8,611 bases of DNA from Robiginitomaculum sp. (lineage in GTDB: Bacteria > Pseudomonadota > Alphaproteobacteria > Caulobacterales > Maricaulaceae), in NCBI GenBank assembly GCA_026993275.1, contig JALWUB010000060.1, forward strand, positions 1-8,611, written 5' to 3'. Shown in pieces: positions 1-5,761 of the stretch. Under the pieces are notes generated by a model, which worked only from the letters and a program-made list of their open reading frames with translations, did not search any database and had not been told where the DNA came from. The translations under genes were made by a program, and so were the position numbers. Within the stretch, counting starts at the first letter, position 1. Each line of letters opens with the position of its first letter.

Positions 1-74
1 TCAAGCTGTGTATTGGTGGCGTTGAGGTTTTGCAGGGCGATGAGGGCGCCCGTATTGGTGTTGATGGTAGCCAT
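1..74 (-). CDS. Flagellin, N-terminal end only (runs off the left edge)
   Basis: Only the first 24 codons are in the window. They read MATINTNTGALIALQNLNAT and onward, nearly identical to the start of the complete flagellin at 393-1220, so this is a tandem flagellin paralogue. In the family this segment begins the D0 helix that packs the filament core and carries the export signal. The start at 74 is chosen by alignment with the paralogue and by the ribosome binding site AAAGGAA seven bases upstream (82-88). An in-frame ATG lies 18 bases further upstream (92), but it sits inside a leader block shared with the other flagellin and is unlikely to be the start. The gene has its own sigma-54 promoter at 151-165. 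Nothing can be said about the rest of the protein. Confidence 0.9.
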   Translation of the reverse strand, partial: MATINTNTGALIALQNLNATNTQL

Positions 75-81
75 TTCTTGG

Positions 82-96
82 TTCCTTTCCATTCTG
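82..96 (-). promoter_or_regulatory. Conserved flagellin leader block with ribosome binding site (flagellin 1)
   Basis: The minus strand reads CAGAATGGAAAGGAA just before the start codon. The first ten bases (CAGAATGGAA) are identical in the leader of the second flagellin. The block contains the Shine-Dalgarno sequence and an ATG that is in frame here but out of frame in the paralogue, which argues against that ATG being a start. Confidence 0.6.
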
Positions 97-150
97 GCTC
101 GTTGCATGCGCATTTTGCGCACTCAGGGTCTTTGACCCGCCAACGGCGTT

Positions 151-165
151 GCAAGGCGCAGGCCA
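151..165 (-). promoter_or_regulatory. Sigma-54 (RpoN) promoter of flagellin 1
   Basis: The minus strand reads TGGCCTGCGCCTTGC. It matches the sigma-54 consensus TGGCACG-N4-TTGC at every fixed position except two (CT in place of AC), with the required ten bases between the -24 GG and the -12 GC. This predicts transcription from about base 139 and a 65-base leader. Class IV flagellin promoters of Caulobacter are known to be RpoN-dependent. Confidence 0.75.
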
Positions 166-187
166 AGTGGAAAGCGAAAGCGGACAA

Positions 188-313
188 TTTTGCCGGGCAG
201 GCAGGAAAAACAAGGCCCGGTGGCATAAGAAACAAGCACTTGCCCCATTCTGGCACGGCAGATTCTGCCCGGTTCCGGCCCTATCGGGGGGAAAATCCTG
301 CCGTCAGGGGCAG
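188..313. promoter_or_regulatory. Candidate enhancer region of flagellin 1
   Basis: This stretch lies between the sigma-54 promoter of flagellin 1 and the terminator of the upstream flagellin. It holds repeated TGCC/GGCA dyads: GGCAGA-T-TCTGCC at 257-269, CTGCC-N6-GGCAG at 298-313, and a CCGGCAAAA element on the minus strand (188-196). The palindromes lie about 118-175 bp upstream of the predicted start point, where an activator such as FlbD would bind in Caulobacter. The match to that activator's site is my inference. Confidence 0.4.
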
Positions 314-344
314 AATTTCACCGGTGTTATGGTAAACAAAGCGC

Positions 345-372
345 AAAAAAAAGGCCGCGCGAACGCGGCCTT
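345..372 (-). terminator. Intrinsic terminator of flagellin 2
   Basis: On the minus strand a perfect 9-bp stem (AAGGCCGCG / CGCGGCCTT) closes a TTCG tetraloop and is followed directly by six more T residues. It lies 20 bases past the stop codon of the flagellin at 393-1220. It should insulate the upstream flagellin from the next one. Confidence 0.92.
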
Positions 373-392
373 GAAAAGAATGCTGAATGCGC

Positions 393-1220
393 CTACCGGA
401 AGAAGCCCAGTATGGTCTGCGGCGCCTGATTGGCGATGGAAAGCGCCTGCACGCCAAGCTGCTGCTTGACCTGCAAGGACTGCAAACGCGCACTTTCCGT
501 AGCCAGATTGGCATCGACAAGATTGCCGATACTGCCGGTCAGGGCGTCCGAAAGCTTGCCGAGAAAATCCTGCTGGATTTCCAGGGCGCGTGCCTTGGTG
601 CCCAAACGGGCCAGCGCCGCATTGACATTGCTCAGGGACGCCTTGACCGCTGTCAGCGCATTCTTGGCGTTGGTAACCGTGTCGATCTGCTCTGTGGTTG
701 TCACGGTGACGATGGACCCGCTCAACTGCAGGGCTTCATCAAGCACGGTGATCGCCGACGTCCCGTCAGCATTGGCCAGGGCCTGCACCGAATTGGTGCT
801 GTTGTTGATCAGATTGACGCCGTTGAAGCTGGCATTGTCGACAATCGTCTTGATCTGGTCGCGCAAGGCCTTGAAGTCTTCGTTCAGGGCCGTGCGTGAT
901 GCGGTGTCAAGCGATGTGTCTGTTGCTGCCAATGCCTTGGCTTTGAGATCAATCAACAGGTCTGAAATTGCCTGCCCCGCGGCCGAGGACACATCCACAA
1001 GGGACTTGGCCCGGCTGAGGGACTGGTCGACCACGTCCAGACTGCGCACATCGGCGCGCAGTTTCTGGGCAATGGCGAACGCGCCGCCATCGTCCTTGGC
1101 ATTGGCCACTTTCAGACCTGTACTAATCCGGTTTTGCACCTGTTCAAGCTGCCTGTTGGTTGCATTCAGATTCTGCAGGGCGATAAGCGCACCTGCATTG
1201 GTGTTGATGGTTACACTCAT
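393..1220 (-). CDS. Flagellin (complete)
   Basis: This encodes a 275-residue flagellin, the exported subunit that polymerises into the flagellar filament. It begins SVTINTNAGALIALQNLNAT, typical of the N-terminal D0 region. Residues 1-140 form the N-terminal flagellin domain (with RISTGLKVANAKDD at 31-44), and residues 190-275 form the C-terminal domain, including ESARLQSLQVKQQLGVQAL and ending in LGFFR. Only a short linker lies between them, so the surface domains D2 and D3 are absent, as in the small flagellins of Caulobacter and relatives. There is no cysteine. The start at 1220 is supported by GGAAGGAT seven bases upstream. The gene has its own sigma-54 promoter and an intrinsic terminator, so it is a single-gene unit in tandem with the partial flagellin at the left edge. 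I cannot assign a specific paralogue name. Confidence 0.96.
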   Translation of the reverse strand: MSVTINTNAGALIALQNLNATNRQLEQVQNRISTGLKVANAKDDGGAFAIAQKLRADVRSLDVVDQSLSRAKSLVDVSSAAGQAISDLLIDLKAKALAATDTSLDTASRTALNEDFKALRDQIKTIVDNASFNGVNLINNSTNSVQALANADGTSAITVLDEALQLSGSIVTVTTTEQIDTVTNAKNALTAVKASLSNVNAALARLGTKARALEIQQDFLGKLSDALTGSIGNLVDANLATESARLQSLQVKQQLGVQALSIANQAPQTILGFFR

Positions 1221-1227
1221 TTTGGGA

Positions 1228-1240
1228 TCCTTCCATTCTG
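1228..1240 (-). promoter_or_regulatory. Conserved flagellin leader block with ribosome binding site (flagellin 2)
   Basis: The minus strand reads CAGAATGGAAGGA upstream of the start at 1220. CAGAATGGAA is shared exactly with the leader of flagellin 1. AAGGA is the Shine-Dalgarno sequence, with a seven-base spacer. The embedded ATG is out of frame with the flagellin. Confidence 0.6.
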
Positions 1241-1292
1241 TAAGGGGAGCGGCCGTTTTGGCCTGCAGACATTCTTGTCCGGATCACACGCC

Positions 1293-1307
1293 GCAAGCCC
1301 CGTGCCA
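1293..1307 (-). promoter_or_regulatory. Sigma-54 (RpoN) promoter of flagellin 2
   Basis: The minus strand reads TGGCACGGGGCTTGC, a perfect match to the sigma-54 consensus TGGCACG-N4-TTGC with correct -24/-12 spacing. Transcription should start near 1281, leaving a leader of about 61 bases, close to the 65 predicted for flagellin 1. Confidence 0.93.
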
Positions 1308-1386
1308 TGGACAGTGACGGGAAGGCAATTTGTAACTCTATGTATTTACAGAGATAATTGATTTCTGACAGAAGCAGGAAACGGTG

Positions 1387-1463
1387 TTGCCGCCAAACCG
1401 GCAAAACCTGCGCGGCACATCCGGCCATGCCCGGCAAGTCCTGCATGGCCCGGCAGAACGAGC
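1387..1463. promoter_or_regulatory. Candidate enhancer cluster of flagellin 2
   Basis: This stretch lies 80-156 bp upstream of the -24 element. It contains the inverted repeat TTGCCG-N6-CGGCAA (1387-1404). It also has two direct repeats of CCGGCAA-NN-CCTGC (1398-1411 and 1431-1444) whose starts are 33 bp apart, about three helical turns, and a weaker third copy, CCGGCAGAACGAGC (1450-1463). A sigma-54 promoter needs an activator bound upstream; in Caulobacter flagellar genes this is FlbD at ftr sites around this distance. Assignment to FlbD is inferred, not demonstrated. Confidence 0.5.
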
Positions 1464-1526
1464 AATGCGCCGCTCGGCGTGGCAACACATCGGGGCAATG
1501 CCCGTGCCGTGTGTTTCAAAGAAAGC

Positions 1527-1991
1527 TTATTGGACCATCAGCGTGGCAATCAGGAATGTTGCCCTGCCCTTGCCCAGAATGCGGTCGGTGGCGCTTTGCA
1601 TGCGTGTGGCCAGATAGTCGATGTCTGGCACCTCGCCCGGGCTGTACAGGCTGCCGGCATATTGCGCCAGGATTTTGCCATAGGCGGCACGCAGGCGCGG
1701 CGCCAGGGCGATGGCGCGCTTGCGCATGGCCGCATTCTTGATGTCCAGCCCATATTCAAAATGCATCTGCCCGGCCGGGCGCAGGCCGTAAAACGTGGTC
1801 GCGGCGGCCGGCATGAACTGCACAAAGGTTTCGGAGCCACTGGTGTTGGGCCTGATGCCATAGGCGGGCTTGGCCACGGCGCTTTCGTTCTTGCTGCCGC
1901 CATGGCCGCCGCCTTCACTGGCCAGCACCGGACAGGTCACGGCCAGCGCTGCGCCAGCCAGAAACAGTCTGAGGAATGCAAAGCGTTTCAT
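1527..1991 (-). CDS. Exported FliL-like protein
   Basis: This is a 154-residue protein when started at 1991. An N-terminal signal peptide is visible: a basic start (MKRFAFLR), a hydrophobic core to about residue 23, and a likely signal peptidase I site after PVLA (residue 24). A Gly/His/Ser-rich linker follows (residues 26-40). Residues 56-154 (FVQFMP to LMVQ) follow the layout of the periplasmic domain of FliL: a beta strand ending in a GLDI-type motif, a helix around PRLRAAYGKILAQY, a helix around LATRMQSATDRILG, then a final strand ending ATLMVQ. FliL is a stator-associated flagellar protein, but it is usually anchored by a transmembrane helix rather than fully exported. Similar secreted proteins exist in Caulobacter relatives, as far as I recall, without a defined role. 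An alternative ATG is at 2003 and a TTG frame opens at 2042. None has a good ribosome binding site, so the start is uncertain. Confidence 0.65.
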   Translation of the reverse strand: MKRFAFLRLFLAGAALAVTCPVLASEGGGHGGSKNESAVAKPAYGIRPNTSGSETFVQFMPAAATTFYGLRPAGQMHFEYGLDIKNAAMRKRAIALAPRLRAAYGKILAQYAGSLYSPGEVPDIDYLATRMQSATDRILGKGRATFLIATLMVQ

Positions 1992-2026
1992 GAGCGCCAG
2001 CATAGAGGCTGGACGTAAAGAAAGTG

Positions 2027-2055
2027 TTGGGCCAGGCCTCAAGGTGCGCTACACC
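2027..2055 (+). promoter_or_regulatory. Possible promoter of nth
   Basis: GCTACACC at 2048-2055 matches the alphaproteobacterial -10 form GCTANAWC at six of seven fixed positions. TTGGGCC lies 14 bases upstream as a poor -35. Transcription would start near 2062, leaving a very short leader that still includes the ribosome binding site AGAAAGGA (2062-2069). Support is weak to moderate. Confidence 0.3.
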
Positions 2056-2078
2056 TTCATAAGAAAGGATGATGCATC

Positions 2079-2765
2079 ATGGCCGCAAGAAAGACCCGCA
2101 CACCGGCGCCCCTGCCCAAACCGCTGCCGCCGGAAACGGTGGCGCAGATCTATGCGCGCCTTGCCGCCGCCAATCCGGACCCGAAAACCGAACTCTACTA
2201 CACCAATGCCTATACCCTGCTGGTCGCGGTCCTGCTCTCGGCCCAGGCCACAGACAAGGGCGTCAACAAGGCCACCCGGGCGCTGTTCAAGGTCGCCGAC
2301 ACGCCGCAAAAAATGCTGGCTCTGGGCGAGGAGGGCCTGCGCGAATACATCAAGACCATCGGCCTCTACCCCACCAAGGCCAAGCACATCATGGCCATGT
2401 CGCGCATGCTCATCGACTGTTTTGACGGCAAGGTGCCGGACGACCGCAAGGCCCTGGAAAGCCTGCCCGGGGTCGGCCGCAAGACGGCCAATGTGGTGCT
2501 GAATGTCGCCTTTCACAAACCCACCATCGCCGTGGACACCCATATTTTCCGCGTCGCCAACCGCACCCGCATGGCGCCGGGGCGCACGCCGCTGGAGGTG
2601 GAAAAGGGCCTGCTGAAGGTGACGCCCAGAAAGTATCTTCTGCATGCGCACCACTGGCTGATTCTGCTGGGCCGTTATACCTGCCTGGCGCGCAAGCCCC
2701 GCTGCTGGCTCTGCCCGATCGAGGACTTGTGCCCCTATGAGGACAAGACCCCGGCGCCGCAATAG
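2079..2765 (+). CDS. nth: Endonuclease III, DNA glycosylase/AP lyase
   Basis: This is a 228-residue base-excision repair enzyme that removes oxidised pyrimidines from DNA and cleaves the abasic strand by beta-elimination. The helix-hairpin-helix reads LPGVGRKTANVV (129-140) and carries the catalytic lysine K135. The catalytic aspartate is D153 in AVDTHIFRVANR. The C-terminal iron-sulphur loop has cysteines 202, 209, 212 and 218 in the standard C-X6-C-X2-C-X5-C spacing, so a [4Fe-4S] cluster is expected. The length is slightly above the roughly 211 residues of E. coli Nth because of a Pro/Lys-rich N-terminal extension of about 17 residues. The start is supported by AGAAAGGA nine bases upstream. 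The gene is divergent from the FliL-like gene and stands alone, with about 690 bases to the next gene. Confidence 0.97.
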   Translation: MAARKTRTPAPLPKPLPPETVAQIYARLAAANPDPKTELYYTNAYTLLVAVLLSAQATDKGVNKATRALFKVADTPQKMLALGEEGLREYIKTIGLYPTKAKHIMAMSRMLIDCFDGKVPDDRKALESLPGVGRKTANVVLNVAFHKPTIAVDTHIFRVANRTRMAPGRTPLEVEKGLLKVTPRKYLLHAHHWLILLGRYTCLARKPRCWLCPIEDLCPYEDKTPAPQ

Positions 2766-3456
2766 CCTCGGCGTGCTGCACCGGAGCCCCTGTATCCGCT
2801 TGCTGATGCACTGCGCCATGCAGAAGACCAGGAAAAGATGCTCTGCCAGGCGGCATCCGGGTTTTCGCTATAAACCCCTTCTGCTGTTTCCCCCGGGATA
2901 GCGGCGTTTCTCCCTGGACCAGCCGCGCCGTTTGAAACTCTGCAAAGCGCTTTCAGGGGGTGTTTGGGGCGCGAACAGGGCCATCCCTTGCACCGCTTGT
3001 GGGGTGCAAAGCCTTGTGGTGCCTTGATTCACAATCTCATTCGCGTGCACAGAGCCGTCTTTGATGGTTCCGCACAGTCTGATTATGCGCTTGTGTGCAG
3101 GGGCGGGAACAGGGACGCACTTGTCCCCGCATTTCATGGCTTGCCATGGCCCGAAATGGCTTGTCTCTGGTCAGAACTGGCGCTTTTGTGTCCGGAACTG
3201 GCCTGCGAATGGCCCGGTCCATGGCCCGCTCGCCCGCAAAAACAGGACATGCAGGCCATGAGCGGGCCATGCCGCACCCTCATGGTGAGCCTGTCGAACC
3301 ATGGAGAGCATGGCCTTTGTCCTTCGACAAGCTCAGTACGAGGCGGGTGAGAGATTCAGTCCACCCGGCCCAGCCCGGCGGCAACGGGGCTTTGCATGGC
3401 CGGGGCGAAAAGGGTAAGAAACAGACGGCGTGCAGGCGCGAGCGCGGCCGGAACAC
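2766..3456. other. Long non-coding gap between nth and the TetR-type regulator
   Basis: I see no convincing gene in these 690 bases. Open frames are short and have no recognisable domain or good start. The text looks less GC-rich than its neighbours, especially around 3000-3100. It contains several small dyads: GGGTTT/AAACCC (2859-2877), TTGCACC/GGTGCAA (2988-3009) and GGGAC/GTCCC (3112-3127). An irregular run of ATGGC/GCCAT words lies at about 3135-3315, and a REP-like inverted repeat at 3278-3343. A decayed gene or repeat-derived DNA are both possible. Confidence 0.6.
3278..3343. repeat. REP-like intergenic inverted repeat
   Basis: The left arm (3278-3298) is CCTCATGGTGAGCCTGTCGAA and the right arm (3323-3343) is its near reverse complement, TTCGACAAGCTCAGTACGAGG in reading order. 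The arms match at 17 of 21 positions around a 24-base spacer. The TGAGC-TGTCGAA / TTCGACA-GCTCA core resembles a palindromic repeat I know to be scattered between genes in many alpha- and gammaproteobacterial genomes. Only one copy is visible here, so its repetitive nature is taken from general knowledge. Confidence 0.7.
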
Positions 3457-4041
3457 ATGATGACAAAACCACTTGGAAAAACCGCAGCGGCCATTGCCGA
3501 CACGTTTCTGGGCCTGGTCATGGAGCGCGGCTATAACGCGGTCAGCTATGCGGACCTGGCGCGGTTGCTGGGGATTCGCACCGCCAGCATCCATTATCAT
3601 TTTCCGTCCAAGACGGATCTGGGCCTGGCGGTCCTGCGCCGCTACGGGCAAGGCTTTCTGGAGTCCATTCCGGCACCGGACCCGGCCAGGCCGCAAAGCT
3701 ATGGCGCGGCCTTTGACGCCATGATGGCGCCGATCCGGGAAGTCTCGGCGACCAAGGGCGCGTCCTGCCTGATGGGCGTGATGAGCGCGGAATACCAAAG
3801 CCTCAGCCCGCAATTGCAGGCCGAAGTCAGCGGTTTTTTCGCCCGTCAGCAGGCGTTTCTCGAAACCTTGCTGGAAGAGGGGCGCGCCGCCGGGGCGTTT
3901 TCCTTTTCCGGCAGCGCCGCCGGCATGGCGCGGCTGATGACCTCGGCCCTGCAGGGCGCCATCCTGATCAAGAAGGCCCGTCAGGATCCGGCCCATGTGG
4001 ACAGCGTCATTGCCAGCCTGCGCGCCATGATCATGGCATAA
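3457..4041 (+). CDS. TetR/AcrR-family transcriptional regulator
   Basis: This is a 194-residue protein with the usual TetR plan. An N-terminal DNA-binding domain spans about residues 8-55, with a helix-turn-helix around VSYADLARLLGIRTASIHYHF (29-49) followed by PSKTDLGLAVLRRY, the strongly conserved end of the domain. The rest is a helical ligand-binding and dimerisation region, including CLMGVMSAEYQSLSPQLQAEV and a C-terminal helix. Members are usually repressors released by a small molecule; the ligand and target cannot be read from the sequence. No divergent partner gene is present, and the nearest gene downstream is dnaB, so the target is probably elsewhere. The start at 3457 is chosen because the domain begins soon after it. 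A GTG at 3430 would add nine residues, and neither start has a strong ribosome binding site. Confidence 0.9.
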   Translation: MMTKPLGKTAAAIADTFLGLVMERGYNAVSYADLARLLGIRTASIHYHFPSKTDLGLAVLRRYGQGFLESIPAPDPARPQSYGAAFDAMMAPIREVSATKGASCLMGVMSAEYQSLSPQLQAEVSGFFARQQAFLETLLEEGRAAGAFSFSGSAAGMARLMTSALQGAILIKKARQDPAHVDSVIASLRAMIMA

Positions 4042-4082
4042 GACGGCTGCACCGCCCCGCTTTACCATGCCGGACAGCCTGT

Positions 4083-4182
4083 TTGTCCACATCCAGGCCC
4101 GGCCTTGGCCGGTGATGTGCACGGCGTGTTCACAGGTTATCCACAGCCTGTCCACAACCCGGTCTGGCCTGCGTTGTCCACA
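4083..4182 (+). promoter_or_regulatory. Cluster of DnaA-box-like sites upstream of dnaB
   Basis: One perfect DnaA box, TTATCCACA, lies at 4137-4145. Related 9-mers on the same strand are TTGTCCACA (4083-4091 and 4174-4182), CTGTCCACA (4148-4156) and GTGTTCACA (4126-4134). The sites starting at 4126, 4137 and 4148 are exactly 11 bp apart, placing them on one face of the helix. The cluster ends 82 bp before the dnaB start codon. Regulation of dnaB by DnaA is the simplest reading. The region lacks an obvious AT-rich unwinding element, so an origin is less likely. Confidence 0.6.
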
Positions 4183-4204
4183 TCTGCAAATGATCTGTGA
4201 AAAA

Positions 4205-4237
4205 GCGCGGCGGCGGCGGCATTTGCTCTCGCCGCGC
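4205..4237 (+). other. GC-rich hairpin in the dnaB leader
   Basis: GCGCGGCG (4205-4212) pairs perfectly with CGCCGCGC (4230-4237) around a 17-base loop. It lies 27 bases before the dnaB start. There is no U-tract after it, so it is not a standard terminator for the upstream regulator gene. It might affect translation or be chance in GC-rich DNA. Confidence 0.3.
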
Positions 4238-4264
4238 CGGGGCTCTTTGGGGTAAGAAGGGGGC

Positions 4265-5749
4265 ATGAGCGATGTCCTCGACCTCACGGCCAGCGAAGAC
4301 GCCAGCATCGATTCGGCACCGCACAATATCGAGGCCGAACAGGCGCTTCTGGGGGCGCTGCTGTTTGACAACGAGATTTATTTTCGTGCCGCCGATTATC
4401 TGAAGCCCGAGCATTTTTACGACCCGGTGCACGGGCAGATTTTCGCCGCCATCGCCCAGCTCATCAACAAGGGCCTGCTGGCCGACGCCATCAGCCTGAA
4501 GACCATGCTGGAGCACCATGAGGGCCTGGCGCAGATTGGCGGCCTGGAATATCTGGCGCACCTTCTCGCCGAGGCCGCCAGTTCGGCCAATGCCCCGGAA
4601 TATGCGCGCCTGATCCATGACTTGGCACTGCGCCGCGAGCTGATGCGCATTGGCGATTCCATCGTCAAGGAGGCGATTGACCCGGTCGAGCCGAAATCCG
4701 GCCCGGAACTGATCGAGGAGGCTGAAAAACAGCTGTTTTCGCTCGCCGAAACCGGCGGCATTTCGCGCGGCTTCCGCCCCTTCGAGGAGGCGCTGAAAGA
4801 ATCCATGGACATGGCCGCCGCCGCGCACGAGCGCGAAGGCGGGCTGTCGGGGCTGGCGACGGGGCTGAAGGACCTCGACCACAAGCTTGGCGGGCTGCAC
4901 AAGTCTGACCTGATCATCATTGCCGGGCGGCCCTCCATGGGCAAGACCGCCCTGGCCACCAACATCGCCTTTCATGTGGCCAGGTCCTACAAGTACGAAG
5001 TGCGGGACGGCGAGCGCCACACCACCGATGGCGGCGTGGTGGCGTTCTTTTCGCTGGAAATGTCGTCCGAACAGCTGGCGACGCGCCTGCTGGCCGAATA
5101 CACCGGCATTTCGTCCTCCACCATCCGCCGCGGCGAGGTCGATGAAAAGGATTATGACAAGCTCATTGACGCGGCGGCAGAGCTGAACGCCATCCCGCTG
5201 CACATTGACGACACTGGCGGCCTGCCAGTGGGCGCGCTGGCGGCGCGGGCGCGGCGGCTGAAGCGCATGGCCGGCGGGCTGGACCTCATCGTCGTGGACT
5301 ATCTGCAACTGGTGACCGCCGAATCGCGCCGCCGCGATGGCCGGGTGCAGGAGGTCAGCGAGATCACCCAGCGCCTGAAGGCCCTGGCCAAGGAGCTCGA
5401 TGTGCCGGTGGTGGCGCTGTCGCAGCTGTCGCGCCAGGTCGAGCAGCGCGAGGACAAGCGGCCGCAATTGTCGGACCTGCGCGAATCGGGCTCGATCGAG
5501 CAGGATGCCGATGTGGTCATGTTCGTCTATCGCGAGGCCTATTATCTGAGCCGCAGCCAGCCGCGCGAGGACACGCCCGAACATCTGGAATGGCAAGGCC
5601 GGATGAACGATGTGCGCCACAAGGCCGAGATCATCGTTGGCAAGCAGCGCCACGGCCCCATCGGCAATGTCGATCTGTCCTTCCGCGAGGAACTGACCAA
5701 GTTTGGCAATCTCGATGACACCGGGCGCTATGATGATTCAGTGCATTAG
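4265..5749 (+). CDS. dnaB: Replicative DNA helicase DnaB
   Basis: This is a 494-residue hexameric 5'-3' helicase that unwinds DNA at the replication fork, is loaded with DnaA at the origin, and recruits primase. The N-terminal DnaB domain starts at about residue 18 (APHNIEAEQALLGALL) and runs to about 125. A linker around 135-190 leads to the RecA-like ATPase domain. Walker A is GRPSMGKT (221-228), Walker B is LIVVDYLQL (341-349), and the downstream LSQLSRQVEQR (385-395) and DLRESGSIEQDADVVMF (404-420) segments are standard. The stretch at about 240-258 (SYKYEVRDGERHTTDGG) is an insertion before FFSLEM of the kind seen in alphaproteobacterial DnaB. No intein is present. The purine-rich AAGAAGGGGG just before the ATG serves as ribosome binding site. 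The gene is convergent with the MAPEG gene, 12 bases away. Confidence 0.98.
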   Translation: MSDVLDLTASEDASIDSAPHNIEAEQALLGALLFDNEIYFRAADYLKPEHFYDPVHGQIFAAIAQLINKGLLADAISLKTMLEHHEGLAQIGGLEYLAHLLAEAASSANAPEYARLIHDLALRRELMRIGDSIVKEAIDPVEPKSGPELIEEAEKQLFSLAETGGISRGFRPFEEALKESMDMAAAAHEREGGLSGLATGLKDLDHKLGGLHKSDLIIIAGRPSMGKTALATNIAFHVARSYKYEVRDGERHTTDGGVVAFFSLEMSSEQLATRLLAEYTGISSSTIRRGEVDEKDYDKLIDAAAELNAIPLHIDDTGGLPVGALAARARRLKRMAGGLDLIVVDYLQLVTAESRRRDGRVQEVSEITQRLKALAKELDVPVVALSQLSRQVEQREDKRPQLSDLRESGSIEQDADVVMFVYREAYYLSRSQPREDTPEHLEWQGRMNDVRHKAEIIVGKQRHGPIGNVDLSFREELTKFGNLDDTGRYDDSVH

Positions 5750-5761
5750 GGCCAGGTCCCG

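Noticed and set aside
250..268. A plus-strand sigma-54 promoter starting TGGCACGGCAG
   Set aside because: The -24 half looks good but no TTGC stands at the right spacing, and no gene lies downstream on that strand.
430..1317. A 295-codon open frame on the plus strand across the flagellin gene
   Set aside because: It is antisense to a clear flagellin, has Ser/Ala/Arg-rich composition with no domain, and arises from codon bias in GC-rich DNA.
2859..2877. An intrinsic terminator for nth (GGGTTT/AAACCC)
   Set aside because: The stem is only six pairs, lies almost 100 bases past the stop, and has no T-tract after it.
2868..3137. An 89-codon frame in the gap after nth
   Set aside because: It has no ribosome binding site, no domain and a mixed composition, so it is not supported as a gene.
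4083..4264. A replication origin upstream of dnaB
   Set aside because: DnaA-box-like sites are present, but no AT-rich unwinding region and no origin-linked genes (dnaA, hemE, rpmH, parAB) are seen.
3280..4371. A 363-codon open frame on the minus strand over the TetR-type gene
   Set aside because: It is antisense to a canonical TetR protein, spans the repeat and the DnaA boxes, and shows no domain.
4130..5653. A 507-codon open frame antisense to dnaB
   Set aside because: Its length reflects the codon pattern of dnaB on the other strand. The translation is His/Gln/Gly-rich, has no recognisable domain, and runs into the DnaA-box region.
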